64,000 bases of DNA from Bolinopsis microptera (lineage: Eukaryota; Ctenophora; Tentaculata; Lobata; Bolinopsidae): contig NC_087080.1 of the NCBI RefSeq assembly GCF_026151205.1, positions 4,815,096 through 4,879,095 on the forward strand, given 5' to 3'. Below the pieces are notes generated by a model. That model saw only the letters and a list, made by a program, of their open reading frames with translations. It was not told where the DNA came from and ran no database searches. Of this stretch, positions 45,901 through 55,136 are shown piece after piece. A program made the translations under genes and the position numbers. Positions within the stretch are counted from its first letter, which is position 1. Every line of letters starts with the position of its first letter.

Positions 45901-48900
45901 TAAAACCGTTCTCAAATTCCAGATTCAGATAACCAATGCCGCTAGAGATCCTGTAGTTTACACTGCAGATGAGCTACCTTGTGCTGACGGTCTAGGTTCG
46001 TTCTCGATTGGTTACTTAGTTACTGAATACTGACTGTGTTACCAAGTTACCTCGGTCACTAGGCAACACAGTTACCAACCTAATTACTACCTGTCCCTAA
46101 TTGTATCACTGATTATATTATTAAATTACTTCCAACCACTCTGACCCCCTTCATTAGGAACTACCGACGGTCTGGCAATTCACGGTCTGGAAGGTATCAC
46201 CTCTGACGTCACTGCCACTATCAACGGGGAGGCTGCCACGGCAACCGGTGGCAAGGGGGTCGTCAACTCGGCTGTTTCGAGTAAGGATAGCATCATGCAA
46301 TTAGATCGTATCATGTATTGTGTATAATAATGTATAATAATGTATACTTTGCAAGTAATATGGAAGCGTATTAAGAGTATGTTAATGATTTGATAAGCAG
46401 CTAATCAGTAGGGTGTCTGAACTATCGTGTAAATTGGAGAGAGAGAGAGAGCAAAGGGCCAGCCTTCTTTTGTTACATACCACAGTAAAAATGTTTTACT
46501 GTGTGGTTACATACATACAAGGTATTATACGGCCGAGCATTATGGTTCTTGTTAGAGATGTTAGAAACATGGGAACGATTTATCCTTTTAAGGTCTTACA
46601 ATTGCCACCTTAAGAATAACAAATAACTCTATTTTGTGAATCACCATAATGTAAATTTTATCTTCTCCCCTTAAAATCACTCTGCTAATCCCTCAAAACA
46701 TATAATAAGGTAAGTTATAGAACTCCTGACCAAACGAGTGCCGAAGGCACGAGTTTTGTCAGGAGTTCTATAAATTGCTTATGGTACGGCACAAGACTAC
46801 AGTCTTGGGAACATTTTCCGACCAAAATTTTGAAATTTGGTGCATTTTAACAGTGTCAAATTGGCAAAAACTGTATCTACTTCCGACACAAAGTGTTCAT
46901 TGTCCAATGAGCATCCTGCCATGCTGCTACCATCGTGTTACTCTCGTGGTTGCCACATGACAGCTTACCTAACTGCTATTGGACAGCGCACTTTTGTCAC
47001 GTGAGTTACATTTATTGAGTACAGTACGGAATAAATGTAAGTGGTAAGTATCGGTGTCAAAGAAGACGCTTGCATTCTAAAAGGAGTAAGATATTATGTT
47101 ACAAAGAATGAAATAGTTTGGCATGCAAATTGATATTTTAATACTTCACAGTGAAATGAACTTCCGCTCTCGCGGGAAAAGACAGCTCTGTTCCTACATT
47201 TTTATCATTGTCTTCAATTTTATGTGGCACCTTTCCGATAGACATATTGTTGCTGTCAAATCTCATACTTATTTCGACGTGTCCTATCTGGTTAGGCAAA
47301 GTAATCAGAGTGTTTGTATCTATTGAAACCGTTTCCGTCCATCTTGATTGTACTTGTTCTACTTCAAAGTCGTCAAAGTCTGTAACTAGTTGGGAGCCTT
47401 CAGATGTTTTTAGCCAAATAAGTGCTTCGGCGAGTTCTTTATTCAATTTAGATTTCTTTGCTTCTTTTGGGGACACTTTGCCACCATATTGTTTATCATT
47501 GAAGGAACACCACAGTCCAGCGGGGCATACCTATGCCCCAAACGGGCGTGCTCCTCTCTCCATGTGTTGTACAAATTGACCGCGAATTGAGTCGATTTTC
47601 GTGTGTTTTCTGGTATTCGGCCTTTCCTGAGAGCTTCAAGTTCATCTTTTTCTATCAAAATAATACGAGACGTCATTATGTAAACAAAACAGTGCGATTT
47701 AATTTCAAATTTTTGGTCCATTTCCTGTTACAATTTATGAAAGTAGTTCCTTCCGATCTACTCCACTAATTTAAAACGTTTGAGATGATAATTCATTTTT
47801 CAAGTGGCCGCACTTTTGTCACGTGAGTTACATTTATTGAGTACAGTACGGAATAAATGTAAGTGGTGAGTATCGATGTCAAAGAAGGTGCTTGCGTTTG
47901 AAATGATATTTCATATTTCAAGCAAATTGTGAGCTGTGAATCTAATTTTGCTTAAGCATGAAATCCAGCCCTTCTCGCTGGCTAATATTGGTCACGTTAT
48001 CTATCAGCTGACTATACCTCGTGACTGCGTCACTCGGTGACCACGTGCCCGACTGGCTGGTGCCGTACCATAAGGTTAAAAAGCTCATTTGAAGTATTGG
48101 TTCTTAAATCCAGGATCTTAGGTAAATCGGTATTATCCACTGCTTTAATTTACCATTAATTCAGGAGTCAACTCAACCTCTGTAACCTACATTTGATTTT
48201 TTTAAAGACGTTTCTATAACTTATTTTAGCAGTAGACTAAAATATAATTGTCTGATAAACACATTTCAGACTTGTGTGACGGAGCCTGTGGTGCGGGAAC
48301 GTGTGAGCAGGCGAACAACCAGATAAAATGTAGTGGATGTGTAGAGGGTACCAACCTGGTCACATGCTCTGATGTAGTTTGTGATGTGGAGTTGTGCGAG
48401 GGAGAATGCACTGATATTGGGTGAGCTTTCTGGTTTTGGATTTTGAAACTGCTTTTGATTAACGAGTTACGAGACTAGCGTTTTGTGATACAAGCAACAA
48501 ATATTGTAGACAGTTTTTGGGTTTTCCAAATAGTTTCTGATTATTCTGATTTGCGACAAATGATATTGCACTGTTAGGATAAACGACGTTTCAAAGTAAC
48601 AACTTCTTATTCATGCTGACAAAATTGGTAAATATGTGAGAAAACTGTCTCATAAAATTTATTAATCAAAAATGGCTAAACGACAACAAATTGTTCAAAT
48701 ACTCGACTAAAATTAGGATCAAAATCTATATATATACACCACTACTCGATCTGCTATTCAATAAACTTAAAACATCCACTAAACAGCAAGTACGTGATTG
48801 TGATCGTGTGATGGAATGACATGTACAGTGATAACAGATGATAAGATGTAAGTGATAACAGATGATAAGGTAAAAGATACAATACATGTGAGATGGTGTA

Positions 48901-51900
48901 TACACAATGTGAGTGAAATTATAGTGAGTGGTTACTGATTGTGAGCGAGATGTGAAAAAACATTAAAAATTACTACTGCTAGAAAACTGAAACTGTATGC
49001 AATAAAAAGGGAATGAAACTAAAATATCTAAAATTCTTCAGTACTAGCTATGATAAAACGTTTAATAGTATCCAGTTCTTCTCTCTTGTTAATATAATAA
49101 ATATTGTGTTCACTCTCAAACACATAAATTTTAATGTGCATGATTTTAAATCCGTATAGTATTCTTGTGACTTAAATTGGCTGTCAAGCATCTGCACAAC
49201 ATGAAACTATTACCTAGAGAATACCAAGTTCTGATTTAATTACAAAAGTCACGCGACCCCGGAGGGATTCGAACCCCCAATCTTCTGATTCGAAGTCAGA
49301 CGCCTTAGCCATTAGGCCACGAGGCCGCTGGAAGATTTGCTAAAATTGTTATCCAACCCAGGGAGTGCGTATGCGAATTGGGACAGGAAGGAGTGAATTG
49401 TGAAACAGGTTAAATTAACTTTTTTACAACTACTGAAGAAGTTTGTCGATTTGTTCAAAATATAATATGAATTCCATATCCTTTCATCCGAAAACTCAAA
49501 ATTGCTAACCTGTATGCTTAATCTATTTATTTTTTTATCGCTAACTTATTTGTTCTCAGCCGTTACACTTGGACCTCTATCTCTTCCTGTAACTACTTCT
49601 TCATACTACTCGTATGCTGAATATGAAACCGAAGCTTTCGAAGTGAGTAAAATCAAATTAAATCATTAGTACAAGCCATTAGAATTTAGAATTCGTTCTG
49701 AAACTTTTACAACGAACCAGCGGTAGAATTTTCATCGACAATTCACATTTTCACAATGAACCATCGCTTTGGTCGCTGAATATTTTGAGGAAATTAAACG
49801 ATTTTCCTGTGGGATTGTTTGTAAAGATAAGCCGCCATTATTTTTTGTAAGACGCACTTTAGATTTCAATAAGAAAAAAAGTTTGAAGAAGGCATATATT
49901 ACGCCGCGCAATAATGCTTTGCACATGTTTGACATGTGGTTATACATGCCTTCGTATTACCCGATAGTTGATAATTGATCTCTACTTTCAGGGCGATGCT
50001 GCTCAACTAGAGTTCTTTGCTCATTTGGATGGATCTGAGCAAATGGGACTGTTAGCAATGGCCGGAAACGAACGCCAATACATTGCTGTAAAACTTGGTG
50101 AGTGCCGATTATCACAGTGAGGCCCTGATCAAAACATGTAATCAATTTCTCAACCGCAGACGGGCCTGAAAGGAAGGAAAGAAAAATTTTTTTCCTCGGC
50201 TCTTTTCAACTTCTCCTCAATAATTTAACCCTCCCACTTTTCTCAGCTAAAGACGTGATGACGGTTGTGGCGCACTGTTCTGACCTTGTGCACGTGGAAG
50301 CAAGTGTTAGCGGAGTTGGGTATGGTGAGTGGTTGGAGATTTCTGTGACGTGGGCTGATAACTTCCTCACCCTCGCTGTTAATGGGGATAACGACGTACA
50401 GGTTAGCTGTGATTATCTCGTTTGGGTTGTTGTGTTCTTGCTATGTTTTGGTTATTTAATGGAATTATCAATAGTCCAACGGTTTCAACATTAGAATGAC
50501 ATATTTTAACATGTTCTAGTTTTTCATAACATCCTCTTTAACAAACAAAATATTTCTCAGGAAGAAGCTGGATTATGTATATTTGACATGGGTACAACTA
50601 TATATCTTGGAGGTATGCCAGATGGCAGCGTGCCAAGTGTAAAAGCCACATTTGCTCCAGCAACCAATAGTAAGTAATTAGAGACATTTATCTTTTGAGT
50701 AAACATTAACCAGTAAATAAAGCTGGTTCCCAATCAATCAATCATAGTGTTTACACCCTTGGAAGCTCTATCTGCTGAATTAGAACAAGATCTTCTGAAA
50801 ATTTTATCTTCAGGGAAAGAAGATTTTGGTGTAAAATTAATCCAGATTTTGAAGGCTAATAATGTTACAACCACTGTTACTTTAACGCCGTCTTCACGCC
50901 AATATCTTAACACAGTTAAACCCCCAGTGATGCCCCTTAACTCTAGACTTGCGGGTGGACAGAGTCTTGCAGTCTCTGAGATCCACATTTGTGACACACA
51001 ATTCGACCCATGCAGTGTCTTAGGTTAGTTATACTCAAAGTATTGCTTTTCTCCTCGATACTGTTTTATAATTGCAACCATTTATTCGATTCTGTGAGTA
51101 TGGTTACTATAACTTGGTCAACTGCTTTCTTTATAATTAACTATTACTAATTAACTATAATTAACAACTGCTTTCTTTATAATCAATTGTTAATATCTTA
51201 AAGCTCCAGATTGTTAAGCAGACAAGAAATAGATTTTTAAGTTTATGCAGTCTCAATTATTGTCAACCAGGAACGGACACGTGTGAAAAGGATGATGAAG
51301 GATACAGCTGTATGTGCAAGGACGGATTCAAAGGAGTACATTGCGAAGCGCCCAAAACGCCCTGTGACACAGTTAGTACAAACTCTGCTGTAATTTCTCA
51401 TCTGACAGAGAATTCTCTCACCAACCAATCCATAAACCCCTTTCGATTTGGCCTCACTAAATCTGTCTCCCCCAGACAGTGTGCCAAGATAACGAGGTAT
51501 GTGTTGAAGCTGACGGTTCCTGTCTTTGTGAGTTCCCCTCCACTCGATCAGCAGATGAAGTGTGTCAAGGTGAACTGGGTAGTTCCACTGGTTTTATTAT
51601 GGAGGGAGCTATGAGTTATGGTCACATCGACACTGATAAGGCTGAGTAAGTGACGGGTGGTTTTTTGATGATTTATCTTGCTCTGCTGGAATCTTTGTCC
51701 GTATTTCGTCAATTTCTTTCGTCTTTTAAATATTTTCCCATTGTATAAAAAAAAAATCGTGTCTCGTGATGTAACACCGATTTTGTTCGATAAAATTGGT
51801 CACACAATGAAAATTAAGCAAATCGTTAAACACGTAAACCGTCAAAACATATTATCATTATATTTACCACAAACAAAATTCCAATGATAAACATAAAATG

Positions 51901-54900
51901 CCTCCTCACAAACTCGTTCTCACAGAGTCGCCAACAACTTTGACCTGGTGTTCCGGTTCTACCTATCAGACTCAGCAACAGTAAACGCCACCTACGACCT
52001 TGCTACTCTATTATACCCGGGCGAAGACGGAACTGAGTCGCAAATTGGTTTACATCTTGTTGTTGGGGAGGAAGAGTAAGAAACAATATTTTTACTTACC
52101 TCATTTGATGCGTTAGGTTTATTAATACTTCTTTGTTTTGATATTTTAAATTAGACTGCGACTAATCGTTTTGTTTCATCAGAGAAGTACGTAATTATTT
52201 AGATATTGCCGATATTAACCACACATTCTTTATAAAGGCAAGTAAATGAAGCCAATGAACCTATAACCGTGACGATCTATGTGTTGGTTATACCGTTCGA
52301 CGAGAGTGTGTCCCTGTAAGTACATACCTTTCTAAAAGTATATTGTGCTATATATTTTAATTTGTGATCTTTCAGAGTTATTTTGCCAGTTGACGATGAG
52401 GATGCTGCTGAGGAAACAGATGGAGATGCTGAAGAGGAAACAGATGGGGATGCTGAAGAGGAAACAGATGGGGATGCCGAAGAGGTAACAGATGGTGATG
52501 CCGAAGAGGAAACAGATGGGGATGCCGAAGAGGAAACAGATGGGGATGCTGAAGAGGAAACAGATGGGGATGCTGAAGAGGAGAAAGATGAGGATGCTGA
52601 AGAGGAAACAGATGGGGATGCTGAAGAGGAAACAGATGGGGATGCTGAAGAGGAAACAGATGGTGATGCCGAAGATGAAACAGATGGTGATGCCGAAAAG
52701 GAAACAGATGATGATGCTGCAGAGAAAACAGATGTGGATGCTGAAGAGGATCCAGCTGTGGAGAATACAGATGGAGAAGACAACGGCATAACAAAAAGAG
52801 ATGCCGAAGAGCCCGCTGGTCCGCCAGCTGGGAATGTCGAAGAGGAAACAAATGGCGATGCCGAATTGGAAACAGATGATAATGCCGAAGTGGAAACAAA
52901 TGAAGATGCCGAAGAGGTAATAGATGGGGATGCCGAAGAGGAAACAGGCGGGAATACCGAAGAAGAAACAGATGAGGATGGCGAAGAGGAAACAAATGGA
53001 GATGCCGAAGAGGAAACAGATAGAGATGCCGAAGAGGAAACTGAGGGGGATGCCGAAGAGGAAACAGGCGGGGATACCGAAGAAGAAACAGATGAGGATG
53101 CTGAAGAGGAAACAGATGGAGATGCCGAAGAGGAAACAGATGGAGATTCCGAAGAGGAAACTGAGGGGGATACCGAAGAAGAAACAGATGAGGATGCCGA
53201 AGAGGAAACAGTCACCCGTAAAACATTCCAGATTTCTTCTCAATTTCTTGAAGAGGTGGTTTTACTGTAAGTTAGCACAATATCATCGAGCCATGAAGGT
53301 CGTTTCTTCAAACTTCAAACTTTAGCATCGGGATCATCTTGGTTTTGCTTCCATGTAAATTGTAACGAATGCATGATACTTGGAAACCTTTTTTGCATTA
53401 TTTGTCATGAAAATTTCCTTTATTCGTATTTAATTTCTAAAGATTTTTAGCACTAGTTTTAGCATGTGATAGATACCTTCAGTATTAATTTCAATAGAAA
53501 GAACAAGCCCTGTTCTAGTTCCAAGAGGGCGAATAGTTTGCCTTTGAATGGTATTAGGGGTCGTTCACATATTACGTAATCAGCTGAGGGGGGGGGGGGG
53601 TTTCCGAATGATTACGCTAGTGTAATTTTGACACAATAGCTATGTGTAAAACTGATTACGGAGGGGGGGGGGGGTGGTAAAAATGTTCCAAAAAATGATT
53701 ACGTAATATGTGAACGACCCCTTAACAGACGGAACATTGTTTTTGTGCGCCAAACACTGCACGTGACATATGAGAAATGGGGGAGTCGCATTGTGTAACC
53801 ATTTGCGACAAGCTTTATCAGGGTGCCTGTTTCTTGTTCGAAAATTGAAGATTTTTTAATGACTGACGATCTTTCCTTCCTAGCATTTATTCATGCGTTA
53901 TATTCTTCAGCAGCATTTACATAGGAAATCCGATAGCATATTTTAAAGTTTTTCCTCCTTTCAGCACATTTTAAGATTACATATCTCTCAAAATATTTAC
54001 GTCTTTTGTCGAATTATCATTCCAGGAATGTTTTTCTTCATTTTAAAGCAAAGCACAGTTTACACTGCTAATTAGTGAAACTATTTGAGTATACTAGTTT
54101 TCCAGACTAACACTTTTGTCATTTGCAGGGAGCCCAATCAGTGGCACGTCATCAGAATTCAAACGTAGGTTCTTTTTGATAGAATTCCACACATATTTGT
54201 ACTCAAATTCCCAAACTCAACAGTATGATTGCACTATTTCAACATTAAAACCGAGTAATTTCGTAAGAAAACACAGATCAGCTTCACATTCAATTGTAAT
54301 AAGATAATAAAACCTCACAAGCCACCTGCTGGTCTGACGCTTCACAACTACCAGTAAATCACGAGTCATCACGTTTTTCACTCCCCAGCAATAGCGACAC
54401 AAGCCACCCCACCAGCAGGGGATCATTGATCACTGTTCACTGTTTTAAATGTTGAATAACAAGGGAATAACGGGAGGTACGCCCAGGTCTGGATTGGGAA
54501 CAACTCTTGAGGTTAACGATAAGGTTTACTCAACAACGGAGCTCGGTATCCCTCTTGTCAATGCTATTCATCTAGGTAACGTTCATTAGTTGCAGTTGAA
54601 ATAGTTACAGAATTTTCGGGAATTCATACTAAAGATCATTCTTGTTCCTAAAGTTCTTGATCGTTCTTGTTCCTAAAATTGCAGCATTCCAAAAATTTGG
54701 TAAACCTTACAAGCATTCTTAAATCGATCGCATCTAGTATTCTCCTTCATAAAATAGAAAAATTATAATTTCAAATTTGGACACGAGTCTTGGAACACCC
54801 TGTACTTTAGGTGTGGCTGGTAACCAAGCTTACATGAGCTGTATCGGAGACATCACACTCAACGGACAACCAATCACGGAGTTAGACGACGGTCTAGGTT

Positions 54901-55136
54901 TGTTAGAATGACAGTTGATGTTTGGTGATTTTAGCTATAATATAAAACTAGCAGCACCTTGGTGTAACTCAAACTGATGACCGTAAAGACTACCGAAAAT
55001 AAAATTTATGTTTTAAGGACTCTGAAAAATTTACAACTTCCCCATCTCAGGTGTCAAATCCTGTTCTGACGAAGTCAACACTGAGTACGAGAACAGGCTG
55101 GGAGTTGAGGTTTGGGCTAAGCTTGGCCTCTTGTAA
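32507..55136 (+). CDS. Perlecan-like secreted matrix protein (LDLa-Ig-EGF-laminin G), 51 exons
   Basis: Reconstructed by eye from GT-AG boundaries. All 51 exons join in phase to 6,810 coding bases, about 2,269 residues, with ATG at 32507 and TAA at 55134. Order: signal peptide (1-17), LDLa and LDLa-like modules (18-206), five Ig-like domains (207-756), EGF 1-5 (757-969), LG1 (970-1155), EGF 6-7, LG2 (about 1233-1400), Cys-rich EGF-like (1400-1464), LG3 (about 1465-1700), EGF, then LG4 (about 1780-2269) split by an acidic repeat. Perlecan has LDLa, Ig, then LG/EGF in this order. SEA, laminin-B and laminin-type EGF domains are absent here, and there are four LG domains rather than three. A basement-membrane or cell-surface matrix role is inferred from domains. 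There is no transmembrane segment near the C-terminus. Weakest joins: exon 12, and exons 48-49. Confidence 0.85.
34232..39432 (+). CDS. Exons 6-20: five Ig-like domains
   Basis: Part of the matrix gene. Exons: 34232-34342, 34513-34632, 34752-34839, 35024-35086; 35602-35737, 35947-36069, 36335-36408; 36632-36746, 36876-36957, 37129-37240; 37636-37759, 37992-38069, 38349-38464; 38692-38836, 39269-39432. Ig2 (SLKCVATGKPEP ... GRYSCGANSVIG) and Ig3 (VQISCISEGFP ... GKIKCIAKNS) have the canonical Cys pair. Ig1, Ig4 and Ig5 keep the strand pattern (for example YGTYDAIAWN) but lack both Cys. Exon 12 uses the acceptor at 36334, because other nearby AGs give stops. Exon 15 is followed by a 24-bp duplication that repeats its last residues inside the intron. 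Confidence 0.8.
39560..39965 (+). repeat. 40-bp intronic minisatellite
   Basis: About ten imperfect copies of a unit of roughly 40 bp (AAGTTATTAACTCTT then GTTATTAAGTTATTGAATA) fill the intron between exons 20 and 21. It ends about 40 bp before the acceptor. No effect on splicing can be inferred. Confidence 0.85.
40005..42585 (+). CDS. Exons 21-25: EGF modules 1-5
   Basis: Part of the matrix gene. Exons: 40005-40137, 40410-40524, 40753-40920, 42110-42223, 42477-42585. Each carries one EGF-like module ending in C-x-C then a G-x-x-C pattern: YECECTDDFYNGTNC, YTCLCPFDYEGRNC, DCFCKHNKGGMYC, VCNCNDGWEGHLC and VCLCDYPYYGDTC. None shows a clear calcium-binding D-x-D/N-E start. The 1.2-kb intron 40921-42109 contains nothing identifiable. 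Confidence 0.85.
42764..43874 (+). CDS. Exons 26-28: first laminin-G-like domain and start of EGF 6
   Basis: Part of the matrix gene. Exons: 42764-43068, 43278-43433, 43736-43874. The 305-bp exon 26 and exon 27 encode a beta-rich stretch (FGISVTESAIS, KYVVFSVEHAGDGGIAAKEMEL) ending in exon 28 with GVGCGVVLIGHVEAGDY, the pattern closing a laminin-G fold. It is the most diverged of the four and is assigned partly by position between EGF blocks. Exon 28 then starts the next EGF (CYHNPCMNGG). Confidence 0.65.
44109..46280 (+). CDS. Exons 29-35: EGF 6-7 and second laminin-G domain
   Basis: Part of the matrix gene. Exons: 44109-44194, 44473-44554, 44858-44957, 45104-45188, 45609-45746, 45923-45995, 46158-46280. 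EGF 6 finishes with SCDCSGTGFTGALC, and EGF 7 is CDKGCLNGGVCQSDFCVC. The LG2 region runs from EVTGTMKLSGGASEVSF through a LYMIVERGKESG strand to GLEGITSDVTATINGEA. A Cys in ELPCADGL may pair with the Cys in DQDNCVK. Confidence 0.75.
46716..46772. repeat. Intronic hairpin
   Basis: TATAGAACTCCTGAC at 46716-46730 pairs with GTCAGGAGTTCTATA at 46758-46772. A smaller GTGCC-GAA-GGCAC stem sits in the loop. It directly precedes the 15-bp inverted-repeat element at 46778. Confidence 0.8.
46778..48074 (-). mobile_element. 1.3-kb intronic element with 15-bp inverted repeats and Crypton-like remnant
   Basis: CTTATGGTACGGCAC at 46778-46792 is exactly repeated in inverse at 48060-48074. Inside, about 90 bp around 46985-47070 is directly repeated at 47808-47895, flanking the coding part. 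A target duplication is not clear. Crypton elements normally lack terminal inverted repeats, so the ends and the coding remnant may belong to different events. The element lies within the intron between exons 35 and 36 of the matrix gene, in antisense orientation. Confidence 0.5.
47138..47721 (-). pseudogene. Degraded frame with Crypton/DUF3504-like N-terminus
   Basis: The first frame (47721 down to 47443) contains RIPENTRKSTQFAVNLYNTW followed by REE, the pattern seen at the start of Crypton tyrosine recombinases and Crypton-derived host proteins of the ZMYM/QRICH1 type. The second frame (47476 down to 47138) continues after a shift with AKKSKLNKELAEALIWLKT and about 80 unassigned residues. 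No recombinase catalytic residues (R-H-R-Y) are present, so it cannot be an active enzyme. Assignment rests on one short motif. Confidence 0.4.
48270..49408 (+). CDS. Exons 36-37: Cys-rich EGF-like block between LG2 and LG3
   Basis: Part of the matrix gene. Exons: 48270-48420 and 49362-49408. Exon 36 is unusually Cys-rich (11 Cys in about 50 residues: LCDGACGAGTC, IKCSGC, VTCSDVVCDVELCEGEC). The 47-bp exon 37 completes an EGF (ECVCELGQEGVNCE). The intron between them contains the antisense tRNA gene, whose 5' end lies only 35 bp before exon 37. Confidence 0.8.
49244..49247 (-). terminator. Pol III T-run after tRNA-Arg
   Basis: AAAA on the plus strand is TTTT on the tRNA strand, six bases beyond the tRNA 3' end. 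This is the minimal Pol III terminator length. Confidence 0.6.
49254..49326 (-). tRNA. tRNA-Arg (UCG)
   Basis: A 73-nt cloverleaf on the minus strand begins GGCCTCGTGGCCTAATGG. The acceptor stem pairs GGCCTCG with CGGGGTC (two G-U pairs). The anticodon loop CTTCGAA gives anticodon UCG in a TCTGA/TCAGA stem, and the T-loop is GGTTCGAATCC (intact B box). The A box TGGCCTAATGG also fits. There is no intron, and CCA is not encoded. A TTTT Pol III stop follows within about 10 bases. It lies antisense in an intron of the matrix gene. Confidence 0.95.
49560..51023 (+). CDS. Exons 38-42: third laminin-G domain
   Basis: Part of the matrix gene. Exons: 49560-49642, 49992-50097, 50247-50401, 50561-50669, 50748-51023. 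This is the clearest LG domain: ETEAFE, LEFFAHLDGSEQMGLLAM, then WLEISVTWADNFLTLAVNGD and the TTIYLGGMPDG signature. The long exon 42 adds about 70 extra residues (LEALSAELEQDLLKILSS) before a C-terminal ISEIHICDT-like strand closes the fold, so the domain carries an insertion near its end. Confidence 0.85.
51271..51645 (+). CDS. Exons 43-44: EGF module and Cys-rich linker to LG4
   Basis: Part of the matrix gene. Exons: 51271-51371 and 51476-51645. The EGF starts in exon 42 (FDPCSVLG) and ends SCMCKDGFKGVHC. A second short Cys-rich piece (TVCQDNEVC, GSCLCEF) follows and then the first strands of LG4 (STGFIMEGAMSYGHI). A GT dinucleotide at 51571 could act as an alternative donor but is not needed for the frame. 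Confidence 0.8.
51926..55136 (+). CDS. Exons 45-51: fourth laminin-G domain, split by acidic repeats
   Basis: Part of the matrix gene. Exons: 51926-52075, 52238-52315, 52376-53266, 54129-54164, 54487-54575, 54811-54897, 55051-55136. LG strands NNFDLVFRFYLSDS and EPITVTIYVLVIPFD precede exon 47. After it come NQWHVIRIQ, LVNAIHLGGVAGN and the closing MSCIGDITLNGQPI. So the acidic block sits in a surface loop of an otherwise complete LG fold. Exon 48 is only 36 bp and the acceptor of exon 49 at 54486 has a poor pyrimidine tract; an additional or alternative exon near 54390 cannot be excluded. The protein ends EVWAKLGLL with no membrane anchor. Confidence 0.75.
52376..53266 (+). repeat. Acidic coding minisatellite (EEETDGDA)n in exon 47
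   Basis: A 24-bp unit (GAAGAGGAAACAGATGGGGA plus TGCC) is tandemly repeated about 33 times and translated as EEETDGDA and variants (ETDEDAEE, ETGGDTEE). One non-repetitive break (52755-52850) encodes an AVENTDGEDNGITKRD segment followed by EEPAGPPAGN. Length is a multiple of three and both splice sites preserve frame, so it is coding. The long antisense frames here are shadows of the repeat. Very high negative charge suggests cation binding or an extended spacer. Confidence 0.85.
53557..53721. mobile_element. Harbinger-type MITE (TSD TTA) in intron 47
   Basis: A 165-bp element with 26-bp perfect inverted repeats starting GGGGTCGTTCACATATTACG. The flanking TTA at 53554-53556 and 53722-53724 is the 3-bp duplication typical of PIF/Harbinger. 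Two internal poly-G runs occur near 53587 and 53661. It carries no gene. Confidence 0.85.

Noticed and set aside
52277-53243. Long antisense open frames (312, 303 and 205 codons) and extra sense frames
   Set aside because: They are shadows of the 24-bp coding minisatellite in exon 47; their composition is simply the repeat read in other frames, with no domain and no splice context.
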